From Lysinibacillus mangiferihumi (GTDB taxonomy: Bacteria > Bacillota > Bacilli > Bacillales_A > Planococcaceae), in contig NZ_PYWM01000035.1 in the NCBI RefSeq assembly GCF_003049665.1, positions 1-47,625 of the forward strand: DNA of 47,625 nucleotides, written 5' to 3'. How positions within the stretch are numbered: the first letter of the stretch is position 1; every line of letters begins with the position of its first letter. The notes under the pieces are model-generated. The model searched no databases. It saw nothing but the letters and a program-made list of their open reading frames with translations, and was not told where the DNA came from. Of this stretch, positions 25,799 through 33,771 are shown piece after piece. The position numbers and the translations under genes are program-made.

Positions 25799-25876
25799 TC
25801 AAAAATGAAGATGGCATGTTCCTCTTATTTGAATAAAAGGTTTATAGCATGCTAAAAAAGAGAAGATTATTTCCAT
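25799..25876 (-). promoter_or_regulatory. Candidate leader ORF and hairpin upstream of the ABC-F gene
   Basis: A 25-codon frame (25876-25799; MEIIFSFLACYKPFIQIRG at its start) ends 16 nt before the ABC-F ATG. Across it lies a hairpin: CCTTTTATT/AATAAGAGG extended by GCATG/CATGC (25852-25814). Leader ORFs with attenuator hairpins are common for antibiotic-induced ABC-F genes. However, this ORF has no visible ribosome binding site and the hairpin is followed only by TTTTT after a gap. It is a candidate only. Confidence 0.35.
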
Positions 25877-25969
25877 GGAAATATAAATTGTAGAACGATG
25901 CTTGTTTTAGTTTGAGTTTAAAATAAGGTTAGCGTTAGTTGCTTTTTTCTGCATAGCACAAAGTGAAGC

Positions 25970-26836
25970 TTATAAAGATTTAACTTTTTCTAATCCACTA
26001 TGCTCAAGTATGTAAACTAACATTCGATTAAACATAACCTCATGTTCGCTAGCTTCTATATGTCCAACAAACTCAATTGTTTTTATTACCTCTGAAATGG
26101 AATCTTGATCTTTGTGTATTGTGATGTTATAAAAACCTTTAAATATTTTGAACAGTGCTTTTTCAAAGAAATCACTATCATTTAGTTGTATGGTGTTTAA
26201 TAATTTAAACCACTTATTGATGTAAAATGAATCTTTTTGTTCAAATGCTAAAATTAACGCATTGACTACAAGTCTAAAGCTTTCATTTCCATAAGGCCTA
26301 GTCTGACTGTATTTATTAAACATTTGAATACAACGTACAAGAATAACATCAATTAATTCTAATGAAAAAACATACATACTATTTGTAAATAGTACTAGTT
26401 CATAATGAGTCCAAAATTCAGTACTGATTAAATACTTAAATAAACTGCTTGTTTTGCCATCAATATCTTGCCCCAACAACCTGCAAATCCTGAAATTCAG
26501 AAGATCGGTCATATGTTCATTTTTTAAACCGGTAAAATCTGCCTCTAGTTTCTTCCTTAAAGAGCGCAATTCATGAATATCCTGAACCCTATATGCACTA
26601 GATAATTCCTTTAAAAAGCAAACTACCTTATCACTCGCATAGTTGCTATGAATTAAGAAAAACTCATTAGGAGAAATATGTAATCTATCCATAAATAAGG
26701 ATAGATTATAGATACTAGTGTCAGTTTGACCGCTGGCAAAACGATGATAAGCAGCTCGAGTCACTATGCCATCACAAAGATCCTTTATTTTAATCTTTTT
26801 ACCTTCTCTTATCATTTCAATTGTAGGACCAAACAT
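25970..26836 (-). CDS. Rgg/GadR/MutR-like transcriptional regulator
   Basis: A regulator of about 288 aa with an N-terminal XRE-type helix-turn-helix (TIEMIREGKKIKIKDLCDGI, TRAAYHRFASGQTDTSIYNL) and a long helical C-terminal domain of the Rgg/MutR pattern, including LHISPNEFF after the HTH. Such proteins often respond to short peptides. The frame is open to 26872, but GGAGGT lies 6 nt before the ATG at 26836. It is upstream of and in the same direction as the ABC-F gene, 187 nt apart. No obvious pheromone gene was seen beside it. Confidence 0.78.
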   Translation of the reverse strand: MFGPTIEMIREGKKIKIKDLCDGIVTRAAYHRFASGQTDTSIYNLSLFMDRLHISPNEFFLIHSNYASDKVVCFLKELSSAYRVQDIHELRSLRKKLEADFTGLKNEHMTDLLNFRICRLLGQDIDGKTSSLFKYLISTEFWTHYELVLFTNSMYVFSLELIDVILVRCIQMFNKYSQTRPYGNESFRLVVNALILAFEQKDSFYINKWFKLLNTIQLNDSDFFEKALFKIFKGFYNITIHKDQDSISEVIKTIEFVGHIEASEHEVMFNRMLVYILEHSGLEKVKSL

Positions 26837-27045
26837 ATTGAAACCTCCATAAATGTATATATTTGTATACATTTTAACATCGAGTTATGTCATTTCTATA
26901 TAATCAAAATCGTTTAGAGTTTTATAAATGCTTTTTCTGACCTTTATAAACTTGAATATTAAACATATATAAAGCATTGGATAATAAAAATCCCAATGCT
27001 CTTTTTTATCTAAAATTATAGATGATTCTTTTTTTGGCTATGTAG

Positions 27046-27294
27046 TCATTAAATAAAATAGAGAGAGCCTTTTGTAAAACGAAGGGAGAGGAAGAGCTGC
27101 ATCTCTTTATAGAGAATATAAAAGATATCACTTTTTTGATAATCTTACTTTCTAGTTTTATTTACCGACGACAACTTAAATTAACGAAGTGGAAACGAAA
27201 GCTTACTAAAGGTGAAATGTTGATGTATTTTCTTACATCTATCGCACTTCCTATTTATGGGGTTATCTATTGTGTGCAGCTTTTTGCAACATAG
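27046..27294 (+). pseudogene. Membrane-protein fragment of unknown family
   Basis: An open frame from 27046 to a TAG at 27292 reads as a two-TM protein (IENIKDITFLIILLSSFIY, then KRKLTKGEMLMYFLTSIALP), but it has no ATG, GTG or TTG start before the first membrane segment. It may be the tail of a lost gene, or start at an unusual codon after GGGAGAGG (27083-27090). I do not recognise the family. Confidence 0.35.
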
Positions 27295-27446
27295 CAATGA
27301 TGCATAGGAAAAGGACAATAAAAGTAGCTGGAGAGAAACATGTCTGTTTTTCTTCGGCTACTAATTTTTATGCCTTTATTCATTACGGTTTTTCAATAAT
27401 ACATACTAAAGGAAAAAATAAACATCCTAAATATTCTAAAAATATA

Positions 27447-27494
27447 TTGAAATTCATGCTTTACATAATTATAATGATAATGATTATCATTATC
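27447..27494 (+). promoter_or_regulatory. Promoter with Fur box, siderophore uptake operon
   Basis: TTGAAA (27447-27452) and TATAAT (27470-27475) are 17 nt apart, an ideal sigma-A promoter. Directly at and downstream of the -10 lies GATAATGATTATCATTATC (27476-27494), differing from the 19-bp Fur consensus by one central base. Iron-replete Fur bound here would block transcription of the uptake genes. Confidence 0.92.
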
Positions 27495-27528
27495 GCTCAT
27501 TTAAATAGTTGATTGGAGGAAAATTATA

Positions 27529-28551
27529 GTGAACTCTATAAAATTAATAAGTTTTAGAAAGATGGTCATGTTTTTAGTGTTGTTATTTGCACTGGTGTTA
27601 GTCGGATGTGGAAATAAGGAGTCTGAAGATGCTTCGAATGCGGATGACAATAATACAACGCAAGAAAGTAGTACTGATAATAATAGTACTGAAAATAGCA
27701 GTCGAGAAGTTACACATTCATTGGGTACAACAACAATCGAAGGGACACCTACGAAAATCGTTACGCTTTATCAAGGTGCTACAGATGTTGCTGTAGCGAT
27801 GGGCATCAAACCTGTAGGAGTTGTAGAATCTTGGGCAGATACACCATATTATGAGTATTTACAAAAGGACTTAGAAGGTATTCCTCTTTTAGGGGAAGAA
27901 ACACAGCCTAACTTAGAGGAAATTGCAAAACTTCAGCCGGATTTAATTATTGCTTCGAAAAATCGTCATGAGGAAATTTATGAACAATTATCACAAATCG
28001 CACCGACAGTTGTTCATCAAGATGTATTTGATTTTAAAGGGACAATCAATTTAATCGGAGAATCGACTGGTAAAGAAGATAAAGCAAAAGAATTACTTGC
28101 AGAATGGGAAAGTCGTGTAGCTGATTTCCAAACAAAAATTAAAGATAAGCTAGGGGATAAATGGCCAATTAGTGCTTCGGTTGTCAATTTTAGAGCTGAC
28201 CACGCACGTGTTTACCCAGCAGGTTATGCAGGTGAAATTTTAACAGAGCTTGGCTTTAAAGGACCAAAAAATATAACGGAAAATCCGCTACCTATCGTTT
28301 TAAGGTTTACAGATAAAGAAAGCATTCCGCAAATGGATGCAGATGTCATTTATATGTTTTATATCGAAGATGAAGCAACGAAAAAAACATTAGAAGAATG
28401 GACAAGCCATCCATTATGGAAAGAGCTTGAAGCGGTTAAAAATGACCAAGTATACCGTGTGGAAGAGGTGTACTGGAATTTTGCAGGTGGTATTTTAAGT
28501 GCACATATTATGTTGGATGATATTTATGACAGATTTGAGCTAGAAAAGTAA
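27529..28551 (+). CDS. Siderophore-binding lipoprotein (SirA/YfiY type)
   Basis: A membrane-anchored substrate-binding protein of a ferric siderophore ABC importer. The signal peptide ends in the lipobox VLVGC (Cys27), followed by a Ser/Asn/Thr-rich tether and a class III binding fold. Conserved pieces include TKIVTLYQGATDVAVAMGIK, VGVVESWADTPYYEY, PNLEEIAKLQPDLIIASKN and ASVVNFRADHARVYPAGYAG. These place it with YfiY (schizokinen/arthrobactin) and SirA (staphyloferrin B), which fits the synthesis genes next door. Start is GTG at 27529. It is the first gene of the uptake operon, followed by hairpins before the permeases. Confidence 0.9.
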   Translation: MNSIKLISFRKMVMFLVLLFALVLVGCGNKESEDASNADDNNTTQESSTDNNSTENSSREVTHSLGTTTIEGTPTKIVTLYQGATDVAVAMGIKPVGVVESWADTPYYEYLQKDLEGIPLLGEETQPNLEEIAKLQPDLIIASKNRHEEIYEQLSQIAPTVVHQDVFDFKGTINLIGESTGKEDKAKELLAEWESRVADFQTKIKDKLGDKWPISASVVNFRADHARVYPAGYAGEILTELGFKGPKNITENPLPIVLRFTDKESIPQMDADVIYMFYIEDEATKKTLEEWTSHPLWKELEAVKNDQVYRVEEVYWNFAGGILSAHIMLDDIYDRFELEK

Positions 28552-28605
28552 GAAAGCAGATATAGTCGATTAAGGTATCGCAAGGAATGCTATTCTTTGC
28601 ATCAA

Positions 28606-28635
28606 AAAGGGGGCTCTAAAGCGATGAGCCCCTTC
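28606..28635 (+). terminator. Intra-operon hairpin after the binding-protein gene
   Basis: AAAGGGGGCTC (28606-28616) pairs with GAGCCCCTT (28626-28634) with a one-base bulge; a smaller hairpin GCAAGGAAT/ATTCTTTGC lies just before (28580-28600). The T run is poor, so partial termination or 3'-end protection giving more binding protein than permease is likely. Confidence 0.6.
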
Positions 28636-28726
28636 ATTTCTAAATAATGCTTCATCTATTGTATATGGGAAGATGCAAGAGGTGGCTAGAAAAAGACATA
28701 AATAAGGTTAAGAAAGTAGGAGTTCA

Positions 28727-29743
28727 ATGCAAAATTTGCTTACCAGTACCTCAATGAAAAAAAGTGTCTTTATTATTTGTTGTGTGTTGCTGATAGTGGC
28801 ATTTATGTTAAGTGTAGCTCTTGGTCAAACATCAATTCCATTTCGATTAGTGTATGATGCTTTTTTCAACTATGATGCATCAAATGCGGAGCATGTAATC
28901 ATTCGAACATCTCGTTTCACTAGAGCTGTAGTTGCTACCGTAGTCGGAGCAAGTCTTGCAATAGCTGGGGCTTTAATGCGTGCTTTGACGAGAAATCCTT
29001 TAGCCGCACCAGATATTTTAGGTGTTAACGCGGGCGCATTATTTTTTATTGTTTGTGCAATTACATTTTTTTCTATGGACTCGTTAATCCATTATATGTG
29101 GGTTGCTTTTTTAGGAGCTGGTGTTGCGGGTGTTCTTGTTTTTTTCTTAGGGTCTTTAGGAAGAGACGGCTTAACGCCAATCAAAATTGTGCTAGCGGGT
29201 GCTGCTATTTCGGCATTATTTGTCTCGTTTACACAGGGATTGTTGGTAATCGATGAGCAGGGCATACAAAGTGTGCTTTTTTGGCTTGCGGGTTCTGTTT
29301 CAGGGAGAGATTTGAATATGTTACTACCTGTATTACCATTCATCATAATAGGTAGCAGTGTGGCCTTTTTAATGGGGCGTTCCATCAATATTTTGCAGTC
29401 AGGAGATGATATTGCGAAAGGCTTAGGGCAACGCACGATTTTAACAAAGGTTGTTATGGGTATTATTGTTATCTTGCTTGCTGGGGGATCAGTCGCGGTT
29501 GCTGGCTCCATTGGCTTTATCGGCTTAATCGTGCCTCATATGGCAATGGGCTTAGTAGGTACAGATTATCGCTGGATAATTCCGTTTAGTGCAGTTATTG
29601 GTTCGACGTTGCTACTGTTGGCAGATATTGCAGCTCGCTTTGTGATTATGCCGTTAGAAATGCCCATCGGTGTTATGACTGCATTTATTGGTGCACCCTT
29701 CTTCATTTATATAGCACGAAGGGGGTTAGCGAAAAATGCATAA
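28727..29743 (+). CDS. Ferric siderophore ABC importer permease (FecCD, first)
   Basis: A 338-aa FecCD-family permease with ten hydrophobic segments. It carries GASLAIAGALMRALTRNPLA near residue 80, the family LAAPDILGVNAGA motif, and the GSIGFIGLIVPHMAMGL loop that contacts the ATPase. Start ATG follows GTAGGAG. The last codons overlap the next permease gene by 8 nt. It pairs with that protein as the transmembrane heterodimer of a SirABC/YfiYZ-YfhA-type importer. Confidence 0.92.
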   Translation: MQNLLTSTSMKKSVFIICCVLLIVAFMLSVALGQTSIPFRLVYDAFFNYDASNAEHVIIRTSRFTRAVVATVVGASLAIAGALMRALTRNPLAAPDILGVNAGALFFIVCAITFFSMDSLIHYMWVAFLGAGVAGVLVFFLGSLGRDGLTPIKIVLAGAAISALFVSFTQGLLVIDEQGIQSVLFWLAGSVSGRDLNMLLPVLPFIIIGSSVAFLMGRSINILQSGDDIAKGLGQRTILTKVVMGIIVILLAGGSVAVAGSIGFIGLIVPHMAMGLVGTDYRWIIPFSAVIGSTLLLLADIAARFVIMPLEMPIGVMTAFIGAPFFIYIARRGLAKNA

Positions 29744-30776
29744 TTATATAACGGTAAGAACGAAATCAAATAAAATATCTTTTCAACTATCAAAAAAAGT
29801 AGCAATGGTTACTATCCTTCTTTGTATATTGCTATGCGGCATGATTATGCTTGCGCTTTCGGTAGGAAGTGATTTTATACATCCAGTGACTGTACTAAAG
29901 GAATTATTTGGCTACGGAACAGGTGAATATCTATTTACAATCCAAACGTTACGACTTCCTAGAGTATTACTTGCCGTGTTAGTTGGTATGGCGCTTGCTG
30001 TATCAGGGTTAATATTACAAGGTATTATTCGAAATCCTTTAGCTGCACCGGATATTATTGGTGTAACAAGTGGTGCATCAGTAGGTGCAATGTTATTTCT
30101 TACATATGCAACGGTGAGCATACACTACTTACCATTAGCAGCCATTATAGGAGCGGGAGTAGTATCAGCTATTATCTATCTCTTGTCTTGGAATAAAGGT
30201 GTCACACCTATACGAATGGTGTTAATCGGTATTGGGATTTCGGCACTTACGAAAGGGATAGTGACAATGCTGATTGTCATGGGTGAAGAAGTACGCACAA
30301 CAAGAGCTTATATATGGCTTACAGGTAGTTTGTATGGGGCGAATATGCAGGATGTTTACTTATTACTCCCTTGGGTGATTGTTTTAAGTATCTTCACTTT
30401 TGTCATGGCAAGAGTTATCAATGTAAAAGAATTAGGTGATGATATTGCAGTAGGTGTAGGGGTACAGGTACAAGTTTACCGATTATTGTTCTTGTTGATT
30501 AGTGTTATGCTAGCTGGAACAGCCGTGGCCTTTGTAGGAGGAATAGCATTTGTCGGATTAGTAGCTCCTCATATTAGCAGAATGCTAGTAGGCCGTTCAT
30601 TTGCCGCACTCATTCCGATTTCTGCAATGGTCGGAGCCATTATCGTAATTTTTGCAGACATTGTTGGTCGTACACTATTTTTGCCAAAAGATTTACCAGC
30701 AGGTGTATTTACTGCCGCAATTGGTGCGCCATTTTTTATTTATTTACTGTTCCGTACAAGAAATCAACATTCATAA
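29736..30776 (+). CDS. Ferric siderophore ABC importer permease (FecCD, second)
   Basis: A 346-aa FecCD-family permease and partner of the previous gene. It has SGLILQGIIRNPLAAPDIIG, the GGIAFVGLVAPHISRMLVG coupling region and the terminal GVFTAAIGAPFFIYLL motif. It overlaps the first permease by 8 nt. A gap of 87 nt with a weak hairpin (about 30798-30830) follows before the ATPase. Confidence 0.92.
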   Translation: MHNYITVRTKSNKISFQLSKKVAMVTILLCILLCGMIMLALSVGSDFIHPVTVLKELFGYGTGEYLFTIQTLRLPRVLLAVLVGMALAVSGLILQGIIRNPLAAPDIIGVTSGASVGAMLFLTYATVSIHYLPLAAIIGAGVVSAIIYLLSWNKGVTPIRMVLIGIGISALTKGIVTMLIVMGEEVRTTRAYIWLTGSLYGANMQDVYLLLPWVIVLSIFTFVMARVINVKELGDDIAVGVGVQVQVYRLLFLLISVMLAGTAVAFVGGIAFVGLVAPHISRMLVGRSFAALIPISAMVGAIIVIFADIVGRTLFLPKDLPAGVFTAAIGAPFFIYLLFRTRNQHS

Positions 30777-30863
30777 CACGATTAGAAATAAACGATACAT
30801 AGGGAACATTTTTATAGAGGTTCTTATGTAGCAGTACAATATGAGAAAGTAGGTGTAACGATT

Positions 30864-31670
30864 TTGAATAATGTACTAGAGGCGAATGCATTAACAGTTA
30901 CCTATGGGAATGCCAACATACTTGAGGATTTACATTTACAAGTACCAGAGGGGAAAATTACGGTTTTAGTTGGTGCAAATGGCTGTGGCAAATCGACATT
31001 ATTACGGACATTTGCACGCCTAATAAAACCGAAGGAAGGACACGTTTTATTAGACGGTGAAAAAATACGAGATTTATCGACAAAAGCAGTTGCGAAACGA
31101 TTAGCGATATTGCCACAAGGACCAATAGCGCCTGAAGGATTAACAGTTTTACAACTGATTAAACAAGGTAGGTACCCACATCAAAGCTGGATTAAGCAAT
31201 GGTCAAAAGAAGACGAGCAAATTGTCAATCAAGCATTGGAAGCAACACAGATGACTCCATTTGCGAATAGCCCTGTCAATGCATTATCTGGAGGTCAACG
31301 CCAGCGGGCATGGATTGCGATGACATTGGCGCAAAAGACAGACTTGATTTTATTGGATGAGCCAACGACTTACTTAGATATGGCACACCAAGTAGAAATT
31401 TTAGATTTATTGTTCGATTTAAATAGCAAAGAAAATCGTACAGTTGTTATGGTTTTGCATGACTTAAATTTAGCTTGTCGTTATGCCCATCATATCGTGG
31501 CAGTGCGCGATAAAAAAATTTATGCACAAGGAAGGCCAGAGGATATTATAACAATTGATTTAGTGAAGGATGTATTTGGCATGGGTTGCACGATTATGAA
31601 CGATCCTCTTTTTGGCACACCTTTATGTGTACCGCATGGAAAGGGCATAAAGTGCTGTCTTAGAGCCTAA
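30864..31670 (+). CDS. Ferric siderophore ABC importer ATPase (FecE/YusV type)
   Basis: A 268-aa ATPase. Walker A GANGCGKS, signature LSGGQRQR and Walker B LILLDEP are followed by the switch region VMVLHDLNLA. Start is TTG at 30864 behind AGGTG. S. aureus SirABC relies on a shared ATPase encoded elsewhere (FhuC), so an own ATPase in this operon makes the importer self-contained. Confidence 0.92.
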   Translation: MNNVLEANALTVTYGNANILEDLHLQVPEGKITVLVGANGCGKSTLLRTFARLIKPKEGHVLLDGEKIRDLSTKAVAKRLAILPQGPIAPEGLTVLQLIKQGRYPHQSWIKQWSKEDEQIVNQALEATQMTPFANSPVNALSGGQRQRAWIAMTLAQKTDLILLDEPTTYLDMAHQVEILDLLFDLNSKENRTVVMVLHDLNLACRYAHHIVAVRDKKIYAQGRPEDIITIDLVKDVFGMGCTIMNDPLFGTPLCVPHGKGIKCCLRA

Positions 31671-31685
31671 GCAGGAGGAACTTTT

Positions 31686-32462
31686 ATGGTAAATGTACCG
31701 AATGATCACCGACTAACGCCGACAGATATTGCTATTCTGACAGAGAACTATCGTTTCACGGAGACAAACTTGCCCGCTTCGCCCTATTCAATTTCATCTA
31801 AGGATTTACTGTATGAAGAGCACTGTCGTCAATATCTACAAACCATTTCGCCAATTTTTAATTCTACTTCTTTAATCACAACAGCTTCTTTATTTGCAAA
31901 GCGCTATAGCGTCTTAACAATGGCGGCACCTCTGTTTGCCATGTCAATGCTCCAAAAGGGGATAAATGCGGCGATTGACAATGTTCGTGTGGAGTCAAGC
32001 TATCAGGAAGATTTATGGCTCCCGAAAATAGCATTGGCTGATGCACAAGTATTTCTACCCATAAGCAGAGCGGAATGGAGAGACCAAATCCTCCAATCGT
32101 TATTTGCGGATAATATGGCAAAGGTATGGAAGGCGCTGTCGACTACTGCCAAAGTTTCAAAGGCGGTTTTATGGGAGCATGCGGCTATGTATGTGCACTG
32201 GTTTTATGAAACGCAATTTCGCCAAGGGGCAAGTGAAAGGGAAATCGCCTTTTTAGAAGAAGACTATCACTACATTATGACGGAAGCTCCAGGTGAAATT
32301 TTTGGCGAACGTAAAAATCCGTTTACGCGATATAATACGCCAAAGGTTATGACTAGAGGCACCGACAAGCCTATAAGACTACGTAAAACTTGCTGTTATT
32401 ATTATTTAACCTCTGAAGAAGAACATGATTATTGTATATCATGCCCCAAAATGCCAACGTAA
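31686..32462 (+). CDS. FhuF-like [2Fe-2S] siderophore-iron reductase
   Basis: A 258-aa protein whose end carries the cysteine signature CC-x12-C-x2-CP (KTCCYYYLTSEEEHDYCIS, then CP). This binds a [2Fe-2S] cluster in the FhuF/FchR family. The body (LFAKRYSVLTMAAPLFAMSM, WEHAAMYVHWFYE, FTRYNTP) matches FhuF-like ferric-siderophore reductases. It starts 16 nt after the ATPase gene behind GGAGGA. Expected role: cytoplasmic reduction of the imported ferric siderophore to release iron. No other reductase is visible in the island. Confidence 0.85.
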   Translation: MVNVPNDHRLTPTDIAILTENYRFTETNLPASPYSISSKDLLYEEHCRQYLQTISPIFNSTSLITTASLFAKRYSVLTMAAPLFAMSMLQKGINAAIDNVRVESSYQEDLWLPKIALADAQVFLPISRAEWRDQILQSLFADNMAKVWKALSTTAKVSKAVLWEHAAMYVHWFYETQFRQGASEREIAFLEEDYHYIMTEAPGEIFGERKNPFTRYNTPKVMTRGTDKPIRLRKTCCYYYLTSEEEHDYCISCPKMPT

Positions 32463-32688
32463 AATAAATGGTTTTCGTCTCTATTGTAGAGTGAATGAAA
32501 CTTTCCTTTCTATAAAAGTTGATAATTGATGCTAAGGCACAAGAAAAATGCCACCTTGTGCCCGTGCATTGATTATAGGAAGTAAGCGTTGAAATCCCCA
32601 AATTGCTTGAATTTTAACCACGCATTATTAGTAAGAGTTCTCCTTTGCCTCCTAAATTGTGGATTATTTTTTAACATTAACTTGTAAA

Positions 32689-32735
32689 TTGAAGCATACA
32701 TTGTTATTATATAATTGATAATGATAATCGTTCTC
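32689..32735 (+). promoter_or_regulatory. Promoter with Fur box, siderophore biosynthesis operon
   Basis: TATAAT at 32710-32715 with a weak TTGAAG at 32689-32694 (15-nt spacer) is followed by GATAATGATAATCGTTCTC (32717-32735). This matches the Fur consensus in the left two thirds and is degenerate at the right end. It sits 28 nt before the first biosynthetic start codon and gives that operon its own iron control. The stretch 32463-32688 holds no gene. Confidence 0.85.
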
Positions 32736-32762
32736 AATTATTTTTCCGTGGGAGGAGTAGGT

Positions 32763-33767
32763 TTGACACAACAGCAAATAAGCAATTTACAAAATCAAAT
32801 CATTATACAGAAAGCAAAGGAAATGGGCATAGTTTGTACACCATTACTTGCAGATTGTGAGGATTTTTTAGAGCTAACTTATAAAGACAAAACAGTTATT
32901 ATCAATAAATCAAGGTCTCATCAGTTGTTGTTGATAAGCGGATTGTTAGCACAAAATAAGGAAGCAACAAACAAATTATTAGCAAGAAATAAACTACCTA
33001 TTACCGATACGCTTATCGTAGAGGAAGTTGGAGAACCAGCTATTCAATTTTTAACAAAGAATAAAACGGTTGTAGTGAAACCTATTAATGCTAAATGTAG
33101 TTTAGGTGTAACCATTGGCATTAAGACGCTAGAGCAATTAGAGCAAGCAGTGATAGTTGCTAAACAATATAGTCAAAAAATTATGCTTCAAAGATATGTA
33201 GTTGGACATGATTATCGCGTGTTAGTAATAGATGGTGAGATGATTGGTGTTTTAGAATATCGATCAGCTTTTATAGAAGGTGACGGCTATTCGACTATTC
33301 GTCAATTGCTAGAGGATTTAAATGATAAGCAATTGAAAAAAAACACGCTTGAGCCTGAAAATAATCAAGCAATCGAAGTGGAATCGATAGACTTTCAAAA
33401 TATATTACATCGGAATGGGCTTACGCTTGATGATGTTTTAGTAAAGGGTCAACAAGTAGAGTTATTTGTGGATGACAATATGTTAGTAACGGACTTTTAT
33501 GATTTTATAACAGATCGCACAGCAGATATTTGTCCTGAAAATATTGAGATGGCGATTCGTGCAGCCAAAGCATTGCAAATTGACGTGGCAGGCATCGACA
33601 TTCGATGTTTACATATTGATAAACCGTTAGATCAAACAAATGGCGTCATTTTAGAAGTAAATGCCTTGCCAGATTTGGTGGACCCCTCGAATTATTTTGC
33701 AAAAAGCACGAAAAATGCAGCTGAATCATATTTAACCTATCTATTAGATATAGAAAAGGAGCAGTGA
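32763..33767 (+). CDS. ATP-grasp amide ligase in siderophore operon
   Basis: A 334-aa ATP-grasp enzyme of the glutathione synthetase/cyanophycin synthetase type. Visible signatures are VVVKPINAKCSLGVTIGI (ATP-binding lysine and flexible loop), MLQRYVVGHDYRVLVIDGEM, GDGYSTIRQLLEDL (as in cyanophycin synthetase and GshF) and the metal ligand region GVILEVNALPDL. Such enzymes join a carboxylate to an amine through an acyl phosphate. The start is TTG at 32763 with GGAGGAG 5 nt before it; upstream codons in the same frame overlap the Fur box and are unlikely to be translated. It is the first gene of the biosynthetic operon. Staphyloferrin B synthesis uses no such enzyme, so its substrate is an open question. 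Confidence 0.85.
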   Translation: MTQQQISNLQNQIIIQKAKEMGIVCTPLLADCEDFLELTYKDKTVIINKSRSHQLLLISGLLAQNKEATNKLLARNKLPITDTLIVEEVGEPAIQFLTKNKTVVVKPINAKCSLGVTIGIKTLEQLEQAVIVAKQYSQKIMLQRYVVGHDYRVLVIDGEMIGVLEYRSAFIEGDGYSTIRQLLEDLNDKQLKKNTLEPENNQAIEVESIDFQNILHRNGLTLDDVLVKGQQVELFVDDNMLVTDFYDFITDRTADICPENIEMAIRAAKALQIDVAGIDIRCLHIDKPLDQTNGVILEVNALPDLVDPSNYFAKSTKNAAESYLTYLLDIEKEQ

Positions 33768-33771
33768 CAAC

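Noticed and set aside
26726..26917. Plus-strand 63-codon frame across the Rgg gene start
   Set aside because: It is antisense to the helix-turn-helix coding region and its RBS.
27270..27512. 80-codon plus-strand frame ahead of the binding-protein gene
   Set aside because: It runs through the promoter and the Fur box, has no RBS and its composition is not protein-like.
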